A DNA stretch of 64,000 bases from Sphingobacterium pedocola (GCF_015209965.1 NZ_MU158691.1:380041-444040), one strand, 5' to 3'; positions 8,257 to 18,058 are shown, numbered from the stretch's first letter. Made by a program: numbers and translations. The notes: generated by a model not told the origin, from the sequence alone.

Positions 8257-8288
8257 CAAAGATAAGTGTATTTCTAACACTATGCAAA
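8257..8288 (-). promoter_or_regulatory. Promoter of small RNA copy A
   Basis: On the minus strand, TTTG (8288-8285), 20 bases, TATCTTTG (8264-8257): a perfect match to the Bacteroidota -33/-7 consensus. The 14 bases ending in the -7 box are also identical in copy B. Confidence 0.8.
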
Positions 8289-8412
8289 TTTATTTTATTA
8301 TATTATTTTCACTTGCCAACATGAAGGAAAACAAATCGTATATATGGTTGTTTTTGAGAGTATAGTAGTTTTAATATCATTTAACTTTAGATACCGTACA
8401 TAAACTTCATTT

Positions 8413-10539
8413 ATGAAAAAGAATCCGTCAAACAATAAAACCAAACAGATCGATAATCATTTGATCGACAACTCGGATAAATTACTAACAACTAATGATG
8501 GGGTAGCCATCCATGACAATAACAATACGCTTAAAGCTGGAGAGAGAGGACCTTCTCTATTGGAAGATTTTGTTATGCTGGATAAAATGGCCCATTTTGA
8601 TCGGGAACGCATCCCCGAACGTGTGGTGCATGCCAGAGGTTCGGGGGCACATGGTATATTTGAAGCAACGGAGGATATTTCACAATATACAAAAGCCGGT
8701 TTTTTGAAAAAAGGAACCATTACTCCTTTGTTTTTACGATTTTCTACGGTCGCAGGTTTTAAGGGTAGCACAGATCTTGCACGGGATGTACGTGGTTTTT
8801 CTGTTAAATTTTACACCGAAGAGGGTAACTACGATTTAGTAGGTAATAATATTCCGGTATTTTTTATACAGGATGCTATGAATTTTCCGGATTTGGTGCA
8901 CGCGGTAAAACCGGAGCCAAATAATGAAATGCCCCAGGCAGCCTCTGCCCACGATACGTTCTGGGATTTTATATCCCTCATGCCTGAAGCAGCACATATG
9001 GTTATGTGGACGATGTCGGATCGTGCGATCCCGCGCTCATTGAGAATGATGGAAGGATTTGGTGTACATACATTCAAGTTTATTAACGAGGAAGGTAAAG
9101 CAACGTTTGTTAAATTTCATTGGAAGCCAAAATTAGGTGTTCATCAGGTCGCTTGGCAAGAAGCACAGAAGATATCGGGCTATGATGCCGATTTTCACCG
9201 TCGTGATCTCTGGGAAAATATCGATAAGGGTAATTTTCCACAATGGGATTTAGGCGTACAACTTATTCCGGAAGAAGATGAGCTCAAGTTTTCTTTTGAT
9301 ATACTCGATCCGACTAAAATCGTTCCTGAAGAGCTTATACCGGTTAAAATTATCGGTACAATGACTTTGAATCGCAATCCGGAGAACTTTTTTGCTGAGA
9401 CTGAACAGATTGCTTTTGATCCGGGGCGTCTTGTCCCTGGAATAGATTTTTCAAATGATCCTTTGCTGCAGGGCCGTGTGTTTTCCTATGCAGATACGCA
9501 GAATTACCGACTAGGCGGACCAAATTTTCATGAGCTGCCCATCAATAAATCTGTAAACGGTAAGCATAATAATCAGAAAGATGGATTTGGGCGAATGGAT
9601 ATTCTGAAAGGAAATGTCAGTTACTTTCCAAACAGTTTGGGTAATGGCTGCCCGTACCACGCGATGCTAAGAGGTGAAAAAGGATTTGAATCTCACAGCG
9701 AAAAGATCGATGCGAAGAAAATAAGGGGTAGATCGACGTCTTTCGCTGACCATTTCACACAGGCTAGATTATTTTTTAATTCGCAAACCGAAGCGGAGCA
9801 AAATCACATCATCAGCGCTTATAGCTTTGAGCTCTCAAAAGTGAAATCGGAAGATGTGCGTAGGCGTGAACTGGCAATTTTGAATCAGATCGACAAAAAA
9901 TTAGCGCAAAAAGTGGGCGCAAATCTTGGATTGACACCTCCAGCTCAACTGGATTCATTGACTATTCAATTTGCCAAAAATAATCATCCTGAATATCCGA
10001 TCCAACCGAATAAACCGGAGGTGGAACAATCCGCTGCGCTTAGTATGGCCGTAAAATCTGGAGAAGGCACCATTGAAACGCGTAAAGTTGCATTTTTGGT
10101 GGCTGATGGGGTAAGTAAGGTGTCTATCGATAAGATGAAGCTGGAATTGGAAAAAGAGGGCGCTGAAGCAGTACTGATTTCAACGCATATGGGCAGAGTT
10201 AAATTTAAGGAAGGCGGGGAGGAACCTATACAGTTTACGTATTTAACTGAAGCGTCGGTATGTTATGACGCTTTTTATACGCCAGAAGGTGAATCTGTTG
10301 CTAAACTGCAGCAGGAACCGGACTACTTCCAGTTTATCAATGAAGGATACAGGCACTGTAAAGCATTGGCTTTTGCGAAAGGTGCGGAACAATTGATAGC
10401 GGGTTCCTATTTAAAGGATAAGGAAAAAGATGCCGGTGTTATCTTGGAGTCTGAAAACAACTTGGCTTCCGATTTTATAATGGTGATGAAAGGACACCGG
10501 GTATGGGAACGTGAAGAATCCCGAAAGATACCTGTATAG
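8413..10539 (+). CDS. katE: Large-subunit monofunctional catalase (HPII type)
   Basis: A 708-residue clade 2 catalase, which converts hydrogen peroxide to water and oxygen. It has the essential His73 in VVHARGSGAHG, the NNIPVFFIQDA segment with the active-site Asn, and the heme-ligand tyrosine motif (RVFSYADTQNYRLGGPNF, about residue 360). A C-terminal flavodoxin/DJ-1-like domain follows (about 570-705, starting RKVAFLVADGVS), the mark of large-subunit catalases. Nothing is missing. It precedes ligD by 26 bases on the same strand, so peroxide defence and end joining may be co-expressed. An AT-rich region lies upstream; I see only a poor promoter match (TAACTTTA at 8382). Confidence 0.97.
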   Translation: MKKNPSNNKTKQIDNHLIDNSDKLLTTNDGVAIHDNNNTLKAGERGPSLLEDFVMLDKMAHFDRERIPERVVHARGSGAHGIFEATEDISQYTKAGFLKKGTITPLFLRFSTVAGFKGSTDLARDVRGFSVKFYTEEGNYDLVGNNIPVFFIQDAMNFPDLVHAVKPEPNNEMPQAASAHDTFWDFISLMPEAAHMVMWTMSDRAIPRSLRMMEGFGVHTFKFINEEGKATFVKFHWKPKLGVHQVAWQEAQKISGYDADFHRRDLWENIDKGNFPQWDLGVQLIPEEDELKFSFDILDPTKIVPEELIPVKIIGTMTLNRNPENFFAETEQIAFDPGRLVPGIDFSNDPLLQGRVFSYADTQNYRLGGPNFHELPINKSVNGKHNNQKDGFGRMDILKGNVSYFPNSLGNGCPYHAMLRGEKGFESHSEKIDAKKIRGRSTSFADHFTQARLFFNSQTEAEQNHIISAYSFELSKVKSEDVRRRELAILNQIDKKLAQKVGANLGLTPPAQLDSLTIQFAKNNHPEYPIQPNKPEVEQSAALSMAVKSGEGTIETRKVAFLVADGVSKVSIDKMKLELEKEGAEAVLISTHMGRVKFKEGGEEPIQFTYLTEASVCYDAFYTPEGESVAKLQQEPDYFQFINEGYRHCKALAFAKGAEQLIAGSYLKDKEKDAGVILESENNLASDFIMVMKGHRVWEREESRKIPV

Positions 10540-10565
10540 TTAAGATAGGAGCTTGTTTTTCGCAT

Positions 10566-13064
10566 ATGGCAGCGCTTGAGAAATACAATACAAAAAGAGA
10601 TTTTAGTAAGACCTCGGAGCCCAAAGGCACAACAAAGAAATCAACGGCAAAATTACGTTTCGTGGTACAGCGACACCATGCCTCACGTCTTCACTACGAT
10701 TTTAGATTGGAGATGGATGGCGTACTTAAGAGTTGGGCGGTGCCAAAAGGACCATCTTTAAATCCCGAGGATAAACGATTGGCCGTAATGGTCGAGGATC
10801 ATCCAATCAGTTACGGTGGCTTCGAAGGTGATATACCGAAGGGAAATTACGGATACGGCAGTGTTTCCATCTTTGATGAAGGCAGCTATGAACCGGTCAA
10901 TAAAAAAGACGGTGAAAAGGGATTATTGCAAGAGCTGGAAAAGGGAAGCGTAAAAGTTGTATTGAAGGGTAAGATCCTGAAAGGTGAGTTTGCTGTAGTA
11001 AAAATAAAAGGCTCGGAAGACAACGCCTGGCTTCTTATCAAACATCGGGATAGGTATGCTGTAGAGAACGACTTTAGTGCAGAAGATTTGGTGGATGAAA
11101 AGATAAAAAAGCATGGTGTGGATTATAAGAGAAATAACAAGGGGAGCAAAGCTGAAAAAATAGTAAACACTAAAGCAGGTAAAGGTGCGGTACGATCTAA
11201 AGAGGAAAGTTCGTCGGATTCGAAAATTACTTCGCCGATGCTGGCTACCTTGTCCGAAACTATCCCCGATGAAGGGGAATGGTTGTTTGAACGTAAATTG
11301 GACGGTTTCCGAGCGATAGCCGAAATTAATAAGAAAAAAGTAAACCTGATATCACGTAATGGCGTGAGTTTTAATAAACAGTTTCCGTCGATTGTAACTG
11401 TGCTGGAGAATGTGGATCGCCAGCTGGTTCTGGATGGTGAACTGGTTATAGAAGATCATAAAAAGAATAGTGCTTTTCAACTGCTGCAGCATGGCGAACC
11501 GCTTCCGGCTAAATATCAGTTGTATTATTATGTATTTGATGTGCTTGCCTTGGATGGAAATGATTTGCGGGATTTTGAATTGTCCGAACGTAGGGATCTG
11601 GTAAAGATGTTGCTTACTAAATATAAACATCCGCAGCTACGCCTGGTAGAATCTATTGATTTTACATTTGAAAAATCGGTTAAAAAAGCCGGCGAAGAAG
11701 GATGGGAAGGAATATTGGCAAAAGAAACGAGCAGTAAATATCTTTCGGGAAAACGTACTTCTTTTTGGCGAAAAATCAAGTTTCAGCAATCTCAGGAAGC
11801 GATTATTGTAGGGTATACCAAACCAGAGGGCTCCCGTTCAGCTTTTGGAGCACTCGTGCTTGCGGTGCAAGGTGATGAGGGGCTGGTATACGTGGGGAAT
11901 GTAGGCACGGGGTTTAATGAACAGCGTCTTCAGGAGATATTTGACGCGATTAAGAAAGTGCCGGAGACAAAGAAGCCGTTTGATAAAAAGATAGCCATTG
12001 CAAATGAGCGCAAGGTAACCTGGATAAAACCTAAATTGATTGCCGAAATCTCGTTTTCCGAATGGACACGGGATCAGCATATGCGTCATCCGGTGTTTAA
12101 ATCGTTGCGGGATGATAAACCTATTGCAGAAATAAAACGGGTAATACCCGTTAAAGATATGCTAAACGAACGCGAAGTGACGTATGGCCGGATAAAACTG
12201 AAATTGACTAATCAAAAAAAAATGTATTGGCCGGATGAGGGCATTACAAAGGGGGAAATGCTTGACTACTATGAATCCATGGCTCCCCTAATATTACCGT
12301 ATCTAAAAGATAAGCCCATCTCCTTAAACCGCTTTCCGAACGGTATTTTAGAATCTGGTTTCTTTCAAAAAGATATGGACACGGAATCTATTCCATCCTG
12401 GCTTAAAACTGTACCGCTCACATCCGAGCGTAGCGGAGATACGGTTAATTACCTGATATGCAACAATGAGGTTACTTTGCTATGGATGGCTAATATGGGG
12501 TCCATCGAAATTAATCCATGGCTATCAACGTACCGGCGTAAGCAAAAACCTGATTTTGCAGTGCTCGATATCGATCCGAATGGCGTTGATTTTGAGGAGG
12601 TGGTATCAGTCGCGTTAACAGCGCATGAAATTCTGGATTATGCGGGGGTGGATAGTTATATCAAAACCTCTGGCTCGACAGGGCTTCATATTTACATTTA
12701 CCTGGGTGGTCAATACGATTATGAACTGACCCGCGGGTTTATTCAGATGGTAGCGGAACTCATTCATGAAAGACACGATGGAACAACAAGTCTGGAACGT
12801 TCTCCATCTAAACGCAAGAATAAAATCTATTTGGATTATATGCAAAATAAGAAGGGCCAGACCATTGCTGCGCCTTATTCTGTGCGTCCAAAGCCTGGAG
12901 CTACGGTGTCGACACCTTTAGCATGGAACGAGGTTGATGGTAACTTGGAAATCCAACAGTTTACGATGGATACGGTCTCGAAACGTGTTTCCACGATCCA
13001 GGATCCTTGGGCGGATATCTTCAGCGAAAAAATAAATCTGAAGAAGGCACTGGAAAAGTTCTAA
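10566..13064 (+). CDS. ligD: DNA ligase D (phosphoesterase-ligase-polymerase)
   Basis: An 832-residue non-homologous end-joining enzyme. Domain order: 3'-phosphoesterase (residues 30-165, with VVQRHHASRLHYDFRLE), a Lys/Ser-rich linker, ATP-dependent ligase (about 220-520; nucleotidyl Lys244 in ERKLDGFRA), and a C-terminal archaeo-eukaryotic primase-type polymerase (about 545-830; acidic DID at about 666-668 in AVLDIDPNG). The PE-Lig-Pol order is the arrangement I expect in Bacteroidota. It converges with ku and their stop codons overlap by three bases. It ends breaks held by Ku, filling, trimming and sealing them. Confidence 0.97.
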   Translation: MAALEKYNTKRDFSKTSEPKGTTKKSTAKLRFVVQRHHASRLHYDFRLEMDGVLKSWAVPKGPSLNPEDKRLAVMVEDHPISYGGFEGDIPKGNYGYGSVSIFDEGSYEPVNKKDGEKGLLQELEKGSVKVVLKGKILKGEFAVVKIKGSEDNAWLLIKHRDRYAVENDFSAEDLVDEKIKKHGVDYKRNNKGSKAEKIVNTKAGKGAVRSKEESSSDSKITSPMLATLSETIPDEGEWLFERKLDGFRAIAEINKKKVNLISRNGVSFNKQFPSIVTVLENVDRQLVLDGELVIEDHKKNSAFQLLQHGEPLPAKYQLYYYVFDVLALDGNDLRDFELSERRDLVKMLLTKYKHPQLRLVESIDFTFEKSVKKAGEEGWEGILAKETSSKYLSGKRTSFWRKIKFQQSQEAIIVGYTKPEGSRSAFGALVLAVQGDEGLVYVGNVGTGFNEQRLQEIFDAIKKVPETKKPFDKKIAIANERKVTWIKPKLIAEISFSEWTRDQHMRHPVFKSLRDDKPIAEIKRVIPVKDMLNEREVTYGRIKLKLTNQKKMYWPDEGITKGEMLDYYESMAPLILPYLKDKPISLNRFPNGILESGFFQKDMDTESIPSWLKTVPLTSERSGDTVNYLICNNEVTLLWMANMGSIEINPWLSTYRRKQKPDFAVLDIDPNGVDFEEVVSVALTAHEILDYAGVDSYIKTSGSTGLHIYIYLGGQYDYELTRGFIQMVAELIHERHDGTTSLERSPSKRKNKIYLDYMQNKKGQTIAAPYSVRPKPGATVSTPLAWNEVDGNLEIQQFTMDTVSKRVSTIQDPWADIFSEKINLKKALEKF

Positions 13065-13819
13065 GCTAAACTTGCCTTCAACTTAGCTAATAATTCGGAG
13101 GCTTTCGTGTTTTCTTTGTCTACATTAATCTTACGAATGGTAGCACGTTTTCCTTGCGCCTTTTGTTTTATAATTTTCAATAAGGCCTTACTGTACTCGT
13201 TTTTATAACCAGAAATATCAAAGTCCGAACTGTTCTGCTTGATGAGTTGTAAAGCCATGTCCATTTCTTGTTTTACAATACGCTGATTCGTGACTTTTAA
13301 ATCTGCTGTAGGTCTGATTTCTTCTTCAAAGCGAAGTTTATTTAATAGTAAGATGCCATTGTGCGGGCGTACGATTGCAAGATTTTCCATCGTACGCATC
13401 ACGAACGTACTTAAGCCTACGGCCTTACTTTTTTCCAGTGCTTTAAATAATAAAGAATAGGCTTTTTCACCTCCTTTCTGTGGCTCCATATAGTAGGGGG
13501 TGTCGAAATAAATACTGTCTATATCGGCTTCCTTAACAAAGGTCTGTAGATTGATCATTTTGTTTTTATCGGGCATGGCATCTTCGAAATCGGGTTCTTC
13601 TAATACCACGTATTTATCTTTGAGCATATAACCCTTGACGATATTTTCCCATTCCACTTCTTTACCCGTTTTCTCGTTTACTCTTTTGTAGCGAATATTT
13701 GATTGGTCTTTGCGATCCAGCATGTCAAAATCCAGCTGACTATTCTGAATGGCGCTGTATATCTTTATAGGGATATTAACCAAACCAAACCCTATAGCTC
13801 CTGTCCAAATTGCTCTCAT
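13061..13819 (-). CDS. ku: Ku protein for non-homologous end joining
   Basis: 252 residues from the ATG at 13819 (MRAIWTGAIGFGLVNIPIKIY), the standard bacterial Ku N-terminus. An in-frame ATG at 13897 would add 26 residues (rich in Cys/Ser) with no match to the family, so I reject it. The central beta-barrel region (RYKRVNEKTGKEV, Y(F)DTPYY) and the C-terminal helical segment (ASELLAKLKASLA) are present. Bacterial Ku forms a homodimer on DNA ends and recruits LigD, encoded convergently with overlapping stop codons. Confidence 0.96.
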   Translation of the reverse strand: MRAIWTGAIGFGLVNIPIKIYSAIQNSQLDFDMLDRKDQSNIRYKRVNEKTGKEVEWENIVKGYMLKDKYVVLEEPDFEDAMPDKNKMINLQTFVKEADIDSIYFDTPYYMEPQKGGEKAYSLLFKALEKSKAVGLSTFVMRTMENLAIVRPHNGILLLNKLRFEEEIRPTADLKVTNQRIVKQEMDMALQLIKQNSSDFDISGYKNEYSKALLKIIKQKAQGKRATIRKINVDKENTKASELLAKLKASLA

Positions 13820-13959
13820 ATTTATGTCTACATTTTTATTAGATAACCAAAAGAGGACTGAAAAGTTTGATAATGCGCAACTTTTGCAGGAAAGCATTCG
13901 CGAAATAAAGTTTTTATTTGCTAATTATTTTAGTATTTTTATCGAAATATTAAAAATAA

Positions 13960-15213
13960 ATGGGAAGTCGTATTCAAGAGAAGCTTTCAATTTTGGCGGA
14001 TGCTGCCAAATATGATGTAAGTTGTAGCTCGAGCGGGAGTGATCGGAAAAATAAGGATAAAGGGTTGGGAAATACGGGAGCCGGTATATGTCATACGTAT
14101 ACGGAAGATGGACGCTGTGTATCCCTACTAAAAATCCTGTTGACGAATCATTGCATATTTGATTGCGCGTATTGTGTGTCGCGTCGTTCCAATGATGTAA
14201 AGCGAGCTGCTTTTACCGTGCAGGAGGTGGTGGATCTTACGATTAACTTTTATCGACGGAACTATATTGAAGGTTTGTTTTTAAGTTCAGGTATCTTCCA
14301 AAATGCGGATTTTACGATGGAGCGATTGGTTAGGATCGCTAAAAAACTTCGCAAGGAGCATAATTTTAATGGCTATATCCACTTGAAAACCATTCCCGGA
14401 GCTTCGGAAGAGTTGATTTTTGAAGCCGGTCTTTACGCGGATCGACTGAGTATTAATCTGGAAATCCCCACGGAAGCGGGATTGAAGTTGCTGGCACCGG
14501 AGAAAAACCATCGGGAGATGATCCATCCCATAAAATATATCAGCAATAGGATACTACAGACTAAAGAGGAAAAGAAAATCATTAAAAGTACACCCAAATT
14601 TGCACCTGCCGGCCAGAGTACGCAAATGATTATTGGAGCTGCTAAAGAAAGTGATTTGCAGATTGTACATGCAGCACAGTATTTTTATACCCATTATAAA
14701 ATGAAACGGGTGTATTACTCGGGTTATGTGCCTATTTCTAACGATTTAAGGTTACCTGCTATTGGTACGGAAGTACCCTTGGTAAGGGAAAATCGTTTGT
14801 ATCAAACGGATTGGTTGCTGCGGTTTTATGGGTTTGAAGCGGATGAAATTGTAAATGATATGAATCCGTTGCTGGATCTGGATATAGATCCCAAATTAAG
14901 CTGGGCACTGCGCAACATGGATAGATTTCCGGTTGATGTGAATCGGGCTCCTTATGAGATGATTCTACGCATTCCCGGTGTAGGCGTACGATCTGCAAAA
15001 AAGATTCTTGCAGCACGTAACTTTGAAAAGTTACGGCTGGAACATCTACAGAAATTGGGAATCGCCATGAATAAGGCAAAGTATTTCATTTCCTGCCACG
15101 GATATATACAACGGTATGCAGACCAACAGTCGGAAAGAATAAAGCATTTTATCTTAAGCGGATCTTCGAGCAAGTATGTCAAAGCGGTGAGTACGCAATT
15201 AAATCTTTTTTAA
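13960..15213 (+). CDS. Putative DNA modification/repair radical SAM protein
   Basis: A 417-residue radical SAM enzyme with the 4Fe-4S motif Cys65-x3-Cys69-x2-Cys72 (HCIFDCAYC), followed by a TIM-barrel-like core and a C-terminal helix-hairpin-helix (about 330-350, RIPGVGVRSAKKILAAR), which suggests DNA binding. It matches the family described as radical SAM linked to uracil-DNA glycosylase (TIGR03916). The expected partner (DUF4130/TIGR03915) follows one base after its stop. The reaction is unknown; repair of a modified or damaged base is inferred from the HhH domain and from neighbouring ku and ligD. Confidence 0.92.
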   Translation: MGSRIQEKLSILADAAKYDVSCSSSGSDRKNKDKGLGNTGAGICHTYTEDGRCVSLLKILLTNHCIFDCAYCVSRRSNDVKRAAFTVQEVVDLTINFYRRNYIEGLFLSSGIFQNADFTMERLVRIAKKLRKEHNFNGYIHLKTIPGASEELIFEAGLYADRLSINLEIPTEAGLKLLAPEKNHREMIHPIKYISNRILQTKEEKKIIKSTPKFAPAGQSTQMIIGAAKESDLQIVHAAQYFYTHYKMKRVYYSGYVPISNDLRLPAIGTEVPLVRENRLYQTDWLLRFYGFEADEIVNDMNPLLDLDIDPKLSWALRNMDRFPVDVNRAPYEMILRIPGVGVRSAKKILAARNFEKLRLEHLQKLGIAMNKAKYFISCHGYIQRYADQQSERIKHFILSGSSSKYVKAVSTQLNLF

Positions 15214-15214
15214 C

Positions 15215-15997
15215 GTGGGACAACAGGCATTGTGTTATGACGGAACCTGGAAAGGCTTGCTGTCGCTAATATTCGATGTATATGCTTACAAATACAGTAT
15301 TAGTGCTATAGTAACGGAAAATAATGCGATTCAGTCTCTTTTATTCACCTCGGCTTTAATTCACGTTGTAACGGAGGATATCAAATCTGCCCGTGTTACA
15401 AAAGGGATCATTACTAGCGTTGGCAAAAAGGGGTATCTGGAACTATATCATGTCTTTCTTTCTGAAAAAGAGGGTAGGGAGCTGCTGATTTTGCGAACTG
15501 TACAATATTATCTGGGTGTAAAAGAGCAGGCTTCTAAAAACTATGCACATGCGGATGTGCTGGAAGTAAAGAAGATCGTGAAATCTGTGTCTAGGGAACG
15601 GCATCGAATGAAGGCTTTTATACGTTTTCAATTGCTGAAAGATGGTGTTTATTTTGCAATTGCGGAGCCTGATTTTAATGTGCTGCCGTTAATAAGCAAA
15701 CACTTCAAAGATCGATATGCCGATCAGAAATGGATAATATATGATGTAAAGCGTAAGTATGGGCTATTTTATGATGGTGGTGAAGTGCAAGAAATTGAGT
15801 TTGGGACAGAAAATAGGTTGGATCAAAAATCGATTTCCTTAGCGGGACATGAGTCGGAAATACTATACAGTACATTGTGGAATCAATATTTCAAATCGGT
15901 CAATATTAGGGAGCGTAAAAACCTTAAACTGCATATACAGCATGTGCCAAAACGATATTGGAAGTATTTGAATGAGAAAATTGAAATGGGAGGATAA
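15215..15997 (+). CDS. DUF4130 (TIGR03915) DNA-metabolism partner protein
   Basis: A 260-residue protein of the DUF4130 family, the usual companion of the radical SAM protein above and in other species fused to uracil-DNA glycosylase. The start is a GTG at 15215, one base after the preceding stop. No in-frame ATG lies near, and family members start YDGT.EGLL as here (YDGTWKGLLSLIFDVY). Conserved segments V...H...AFIRFQ (about 130) and FAIAEPDFNVLPLI (about 145-160) are visible. Function is unknown. No glycosylase gene is adjacent, so if one acts with this pair it is elsewhere. Confidence 0.88.
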   Translation: MGQQALCYDGTWKGLLSLIFDVYAYKYSISAIVTENNAIQSLLFTSALIHVVTEDIKSARVTKGIITSVGKKGYLELYHVFLSEKEGRELLILRTVQYYLGVKEQASKNYAHADVLEVKKIVKSVSRERHRMKAFIRFQLLKDGVYFAIAEPDFNVLPLISKHFKDRYADQKWIIYDVKRKYGLFYDGGEVQEIEFGTENRLDQKSISLAGHESEILYSTLWNQYFKSVNIRERKNLKLHIQHVPKRYWKYLNEKIEMGG

Positions 15998-16160
15998 TTG
16001 AATACTAAGCAGCGGAAGCAAGTTACATGAACCCTTAAAAGTCTGCGAACTTTGAAAATCATATAACAGACAGCGAGCACCATCTGTTAAGTTCATCGAC
16101 TAAAAAATGAAGTTCATCAGAAAAAACAGTAGATTTCTAATAAATCTTAGTAGGAAATTT

Positions 16161-16168
16161 TACTTTTG
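16161..16168 (+). promoter_or_regulatory. -7 box before the LytS-like kinase gene
   Basis: TACTTTTG ends four bases before the ATG at 16173, implying an almost leaderless mRNA or a start at the second Met. No good upstream element is seen. Confidence 0.45.
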
Positions 16169-16172
16169 AAAA

Positions 16173-17198
16173 ATGGCACAGATAAAAGAAATGAATATAA
16201 AAAAACTGTTTATCTTTTTCTTCTCCACACTGATATATGCTTTGTGCCAGATGCTTTTCAGTATTATTCTAATGAAAGAAGATTTATGGAATAATTTTCA
16301 TATCCAGTTATCAGCCCATTATATCGTAATCTTTACGATGTGCATAGCTGATTATGGGTTATTACTATTTTTAAATAAGTATTTACCTTATTCAAAAAAC
16401 ATATTTTATCGTATAGTAGCAGGCCTGATCGGCATCACCCTCATATGTTTGGTAATATTATGGATATTTAATTACATGATCTATCATGTATTTCTTATCC
16501 CCCGGGAAGGCATGCCCACTTTCCTTGTTAAATTTGCCTTTGCCATGACCACCAATATTCCCATTTTGCTGGTATTTGAGTTAATCTATTATTTCCAGTC
16601 GGAACAAAAAGCAATAGCCGATTCTGAAAAAGCGAAACGTAAGGTGCTGTTATTCCAACACGAAACCTTGAGGTCGCAGATAAACCCGCACTTCCTCTTC
16701 AATTCGCTGAATGTACTTTCCTCATTGATATATATAAATCCGGATAATGCCAATAAATTCACAAAAGCCCTCTCAAAGACCTATCGGTACGTACTTTCAC
16801 TTACCCGGCAGCCGGTTGTTTCGGTAGCAGAAGAATTAGACGCCCTGGATTCGTATATTTTCCTTATGCGAATGAGGTTTGAAAACTCCTTCACTTTTAC
16901 CGTAAACAAGATAGCCGACTGCGAAAAGAACAAAATTATTCCGCTTACCCTCCAATTGCTTATCGAAAATGCCTTTAAGCACAATATCGCGACCGAAGAA
17001 TCGCTACTGGCAATAAAACTCACGATTGATAACGATTTTATTACGATTGAGAATAACATTCAACCAGCTAGCGGCGTAGATAAAGGCGGAATCGGACTTA
17101 AATACATTACCAAGCAATATAAGCTGTATGCCAAAGATGTCATCGTTACGCATACCGGAGATCTATTTATTGTAAAAATCCCTTATATCCAGTTATGA
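16173..17198 (+). CDS. LytS-family sensor histidine kinase
   Basis: 341 residues: four hydrophobic helices (about 10-34, 47-68, 80-105, 118-142) and a cytoplasmic His_kinase domain (PF06580) with His173 in the signature LRSQINPHFLFNSLN, plus a HATPase end (LLIENAFKHN as N box, GGIGLKY). It has no periplasmic domain of size, so it probably senses the membrane or signals within it. The next gene is a LytTR regulator, the usual partner of this kinase class. It starts a locus of envelope genes (two outer-membrane proteins and a lipid acyltransferase). Confidence 0.94.
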   Translation: MAQIKEMNIKKLFIFFFSTLIYALCQMLFSIILMKEDLWNNFHIQLSAHYIVIFTMCIADYGLLLFLNKYLPYSKNIFYRIVAGLIGITLICLVILWIFNYMIYHVFLIPREGMPTFLVKFAFAMTTNIPILLVFELIYYFQSEQKAIADSEKAKRKVLLFQHETLRSQINPHFLFNSLNVLSSLIYINPDNANKFTKALSKTYRYVLSLTRQPVVSVAEELDALDSYIFLMRMRFENSFTFTVNKIADCEKNKIIPLTLQLLIENAFKHNIATEESLLAIKLTIDNDFITIENNIQPASGVDKGGIGLKYITKQYKLYAKDVIVTHTGDLFIVKIPYIQL

Positions 17199-17275
17199 AA
17201 TATCCATGATTGCCAAACACGAATACACATAATCTGGATATTCCATATGGTCTTTAACGAACAAACTATTTACAT

Positions 17276-18031
17276 ATGAACTACCTGATAGTAGAAGATG
17301 AGCGGTTCGCATATGAAGAACTGAAGCGTATGATGACGAAATTGCGCCCCGGTTATTTGTTGGAGAAGCAAACTAAAACAGTCACAGATACCATCAAATT
17401 TCTGAAAGAATCTGTCGTGGATTTAATTCTTATGGATATCCGTCTGGCAGATGGCAACTGCTTTGAGATATTTAATCACGTAGAGGTTATCACGCCTGTT
17501 ATATTTACTACCGCTTATGATGAGCATGCTATCAAGGCGTTTAAGCTGAACAGTATCGATTACCTGTTAAAACCTTTCGATGAAAATGAGTTAGAGGTGG
17601 CATTAACTAAATTTGAAAATATCTTTCATAACCACACCTCCATAACAGACCCCAAGCGTTTCGAGCAGATGCTACCTGTTAAAGCAAAAAACCGTTTCCT
17701 AATATCGAAAGGGGAAAATTATCACTATATTGAAACCACGGATATTGCTCATTTTTACAGCGAAGACGGAGTTGTCTTCCTTCATACGTGCAACGATAGG
17801 CGCTATATCATTAATTATACCTTAGACCAGTTAGAACAGCAGCTTGATAGCCGTTTGTTTTTCCGTGTATCTCGTAATTGCATCGGGAATGTAAAAGCAA
17901 TTGAAAATGTTGCCAAATACTTCAATAGCCGGCTGAAACTTTCCTTTTTACCCGAATGTCCTCATGAAGTTTTGGTAAGCCGTGTGCGTGTTCCGGACTT
18001 CCTGAAATGGATGGATGGGATCATGGGATAG
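17276..18031 (+). CDS. LytTR-family response regulator
   Basis: 251 residues: receiver (1-120; D8/E9 acidic site, phospho-acceptor D54 in LILMDIRLADG, T in FTTAYDEHA, K in YLLKPFDE) followed by a LytTR DNA-binding domain (about 140-250; NRFLISKGENYHYI and FFRVSRNCIGNVKAI). It follows the LytS-like kinase by 77 bases. LytTR regulators bind direct repeats; likely targets are the outer-membrane genes downstream, though I could not identify a clear site. Confidence 0.95.
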   Translation: MNYLIVEDERFAYEELKRMMTKLRPGYLLEKQTKTVTDTIKFLKESVVDLILMDIRLADGNCFEIFNHVEVITPVIFTTAYDEHAIKAFKLNSIDYLLKPFDENELEVALTKFENIFHNHTSITDPKRFEQMLPVKAKNRFLISKGENYHYIETTDIAHFYSEDGVVFLHTCNDRRYIINYTLDQLEQQLDSRLFFRVSRNCIGNVKAIENVAKYFNSRLKLSFLPECPHEVLVSRVRVPDFLKWMDGIMG

Positions 18032-18058
18032 CTTGGTACAGAAAATTCAATTCCTTGA

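Noticed and set aside
8382..8389. TAACTTTA as katE promoter
   Set aside because: Last base is not G and the only TTTG upstream is 25 bases away; too weak to list.
13820..13897. Longer Ku N-terminus
   Set aside because: MRAIWTG at 13819 is the family start; the extension has no counterpart.
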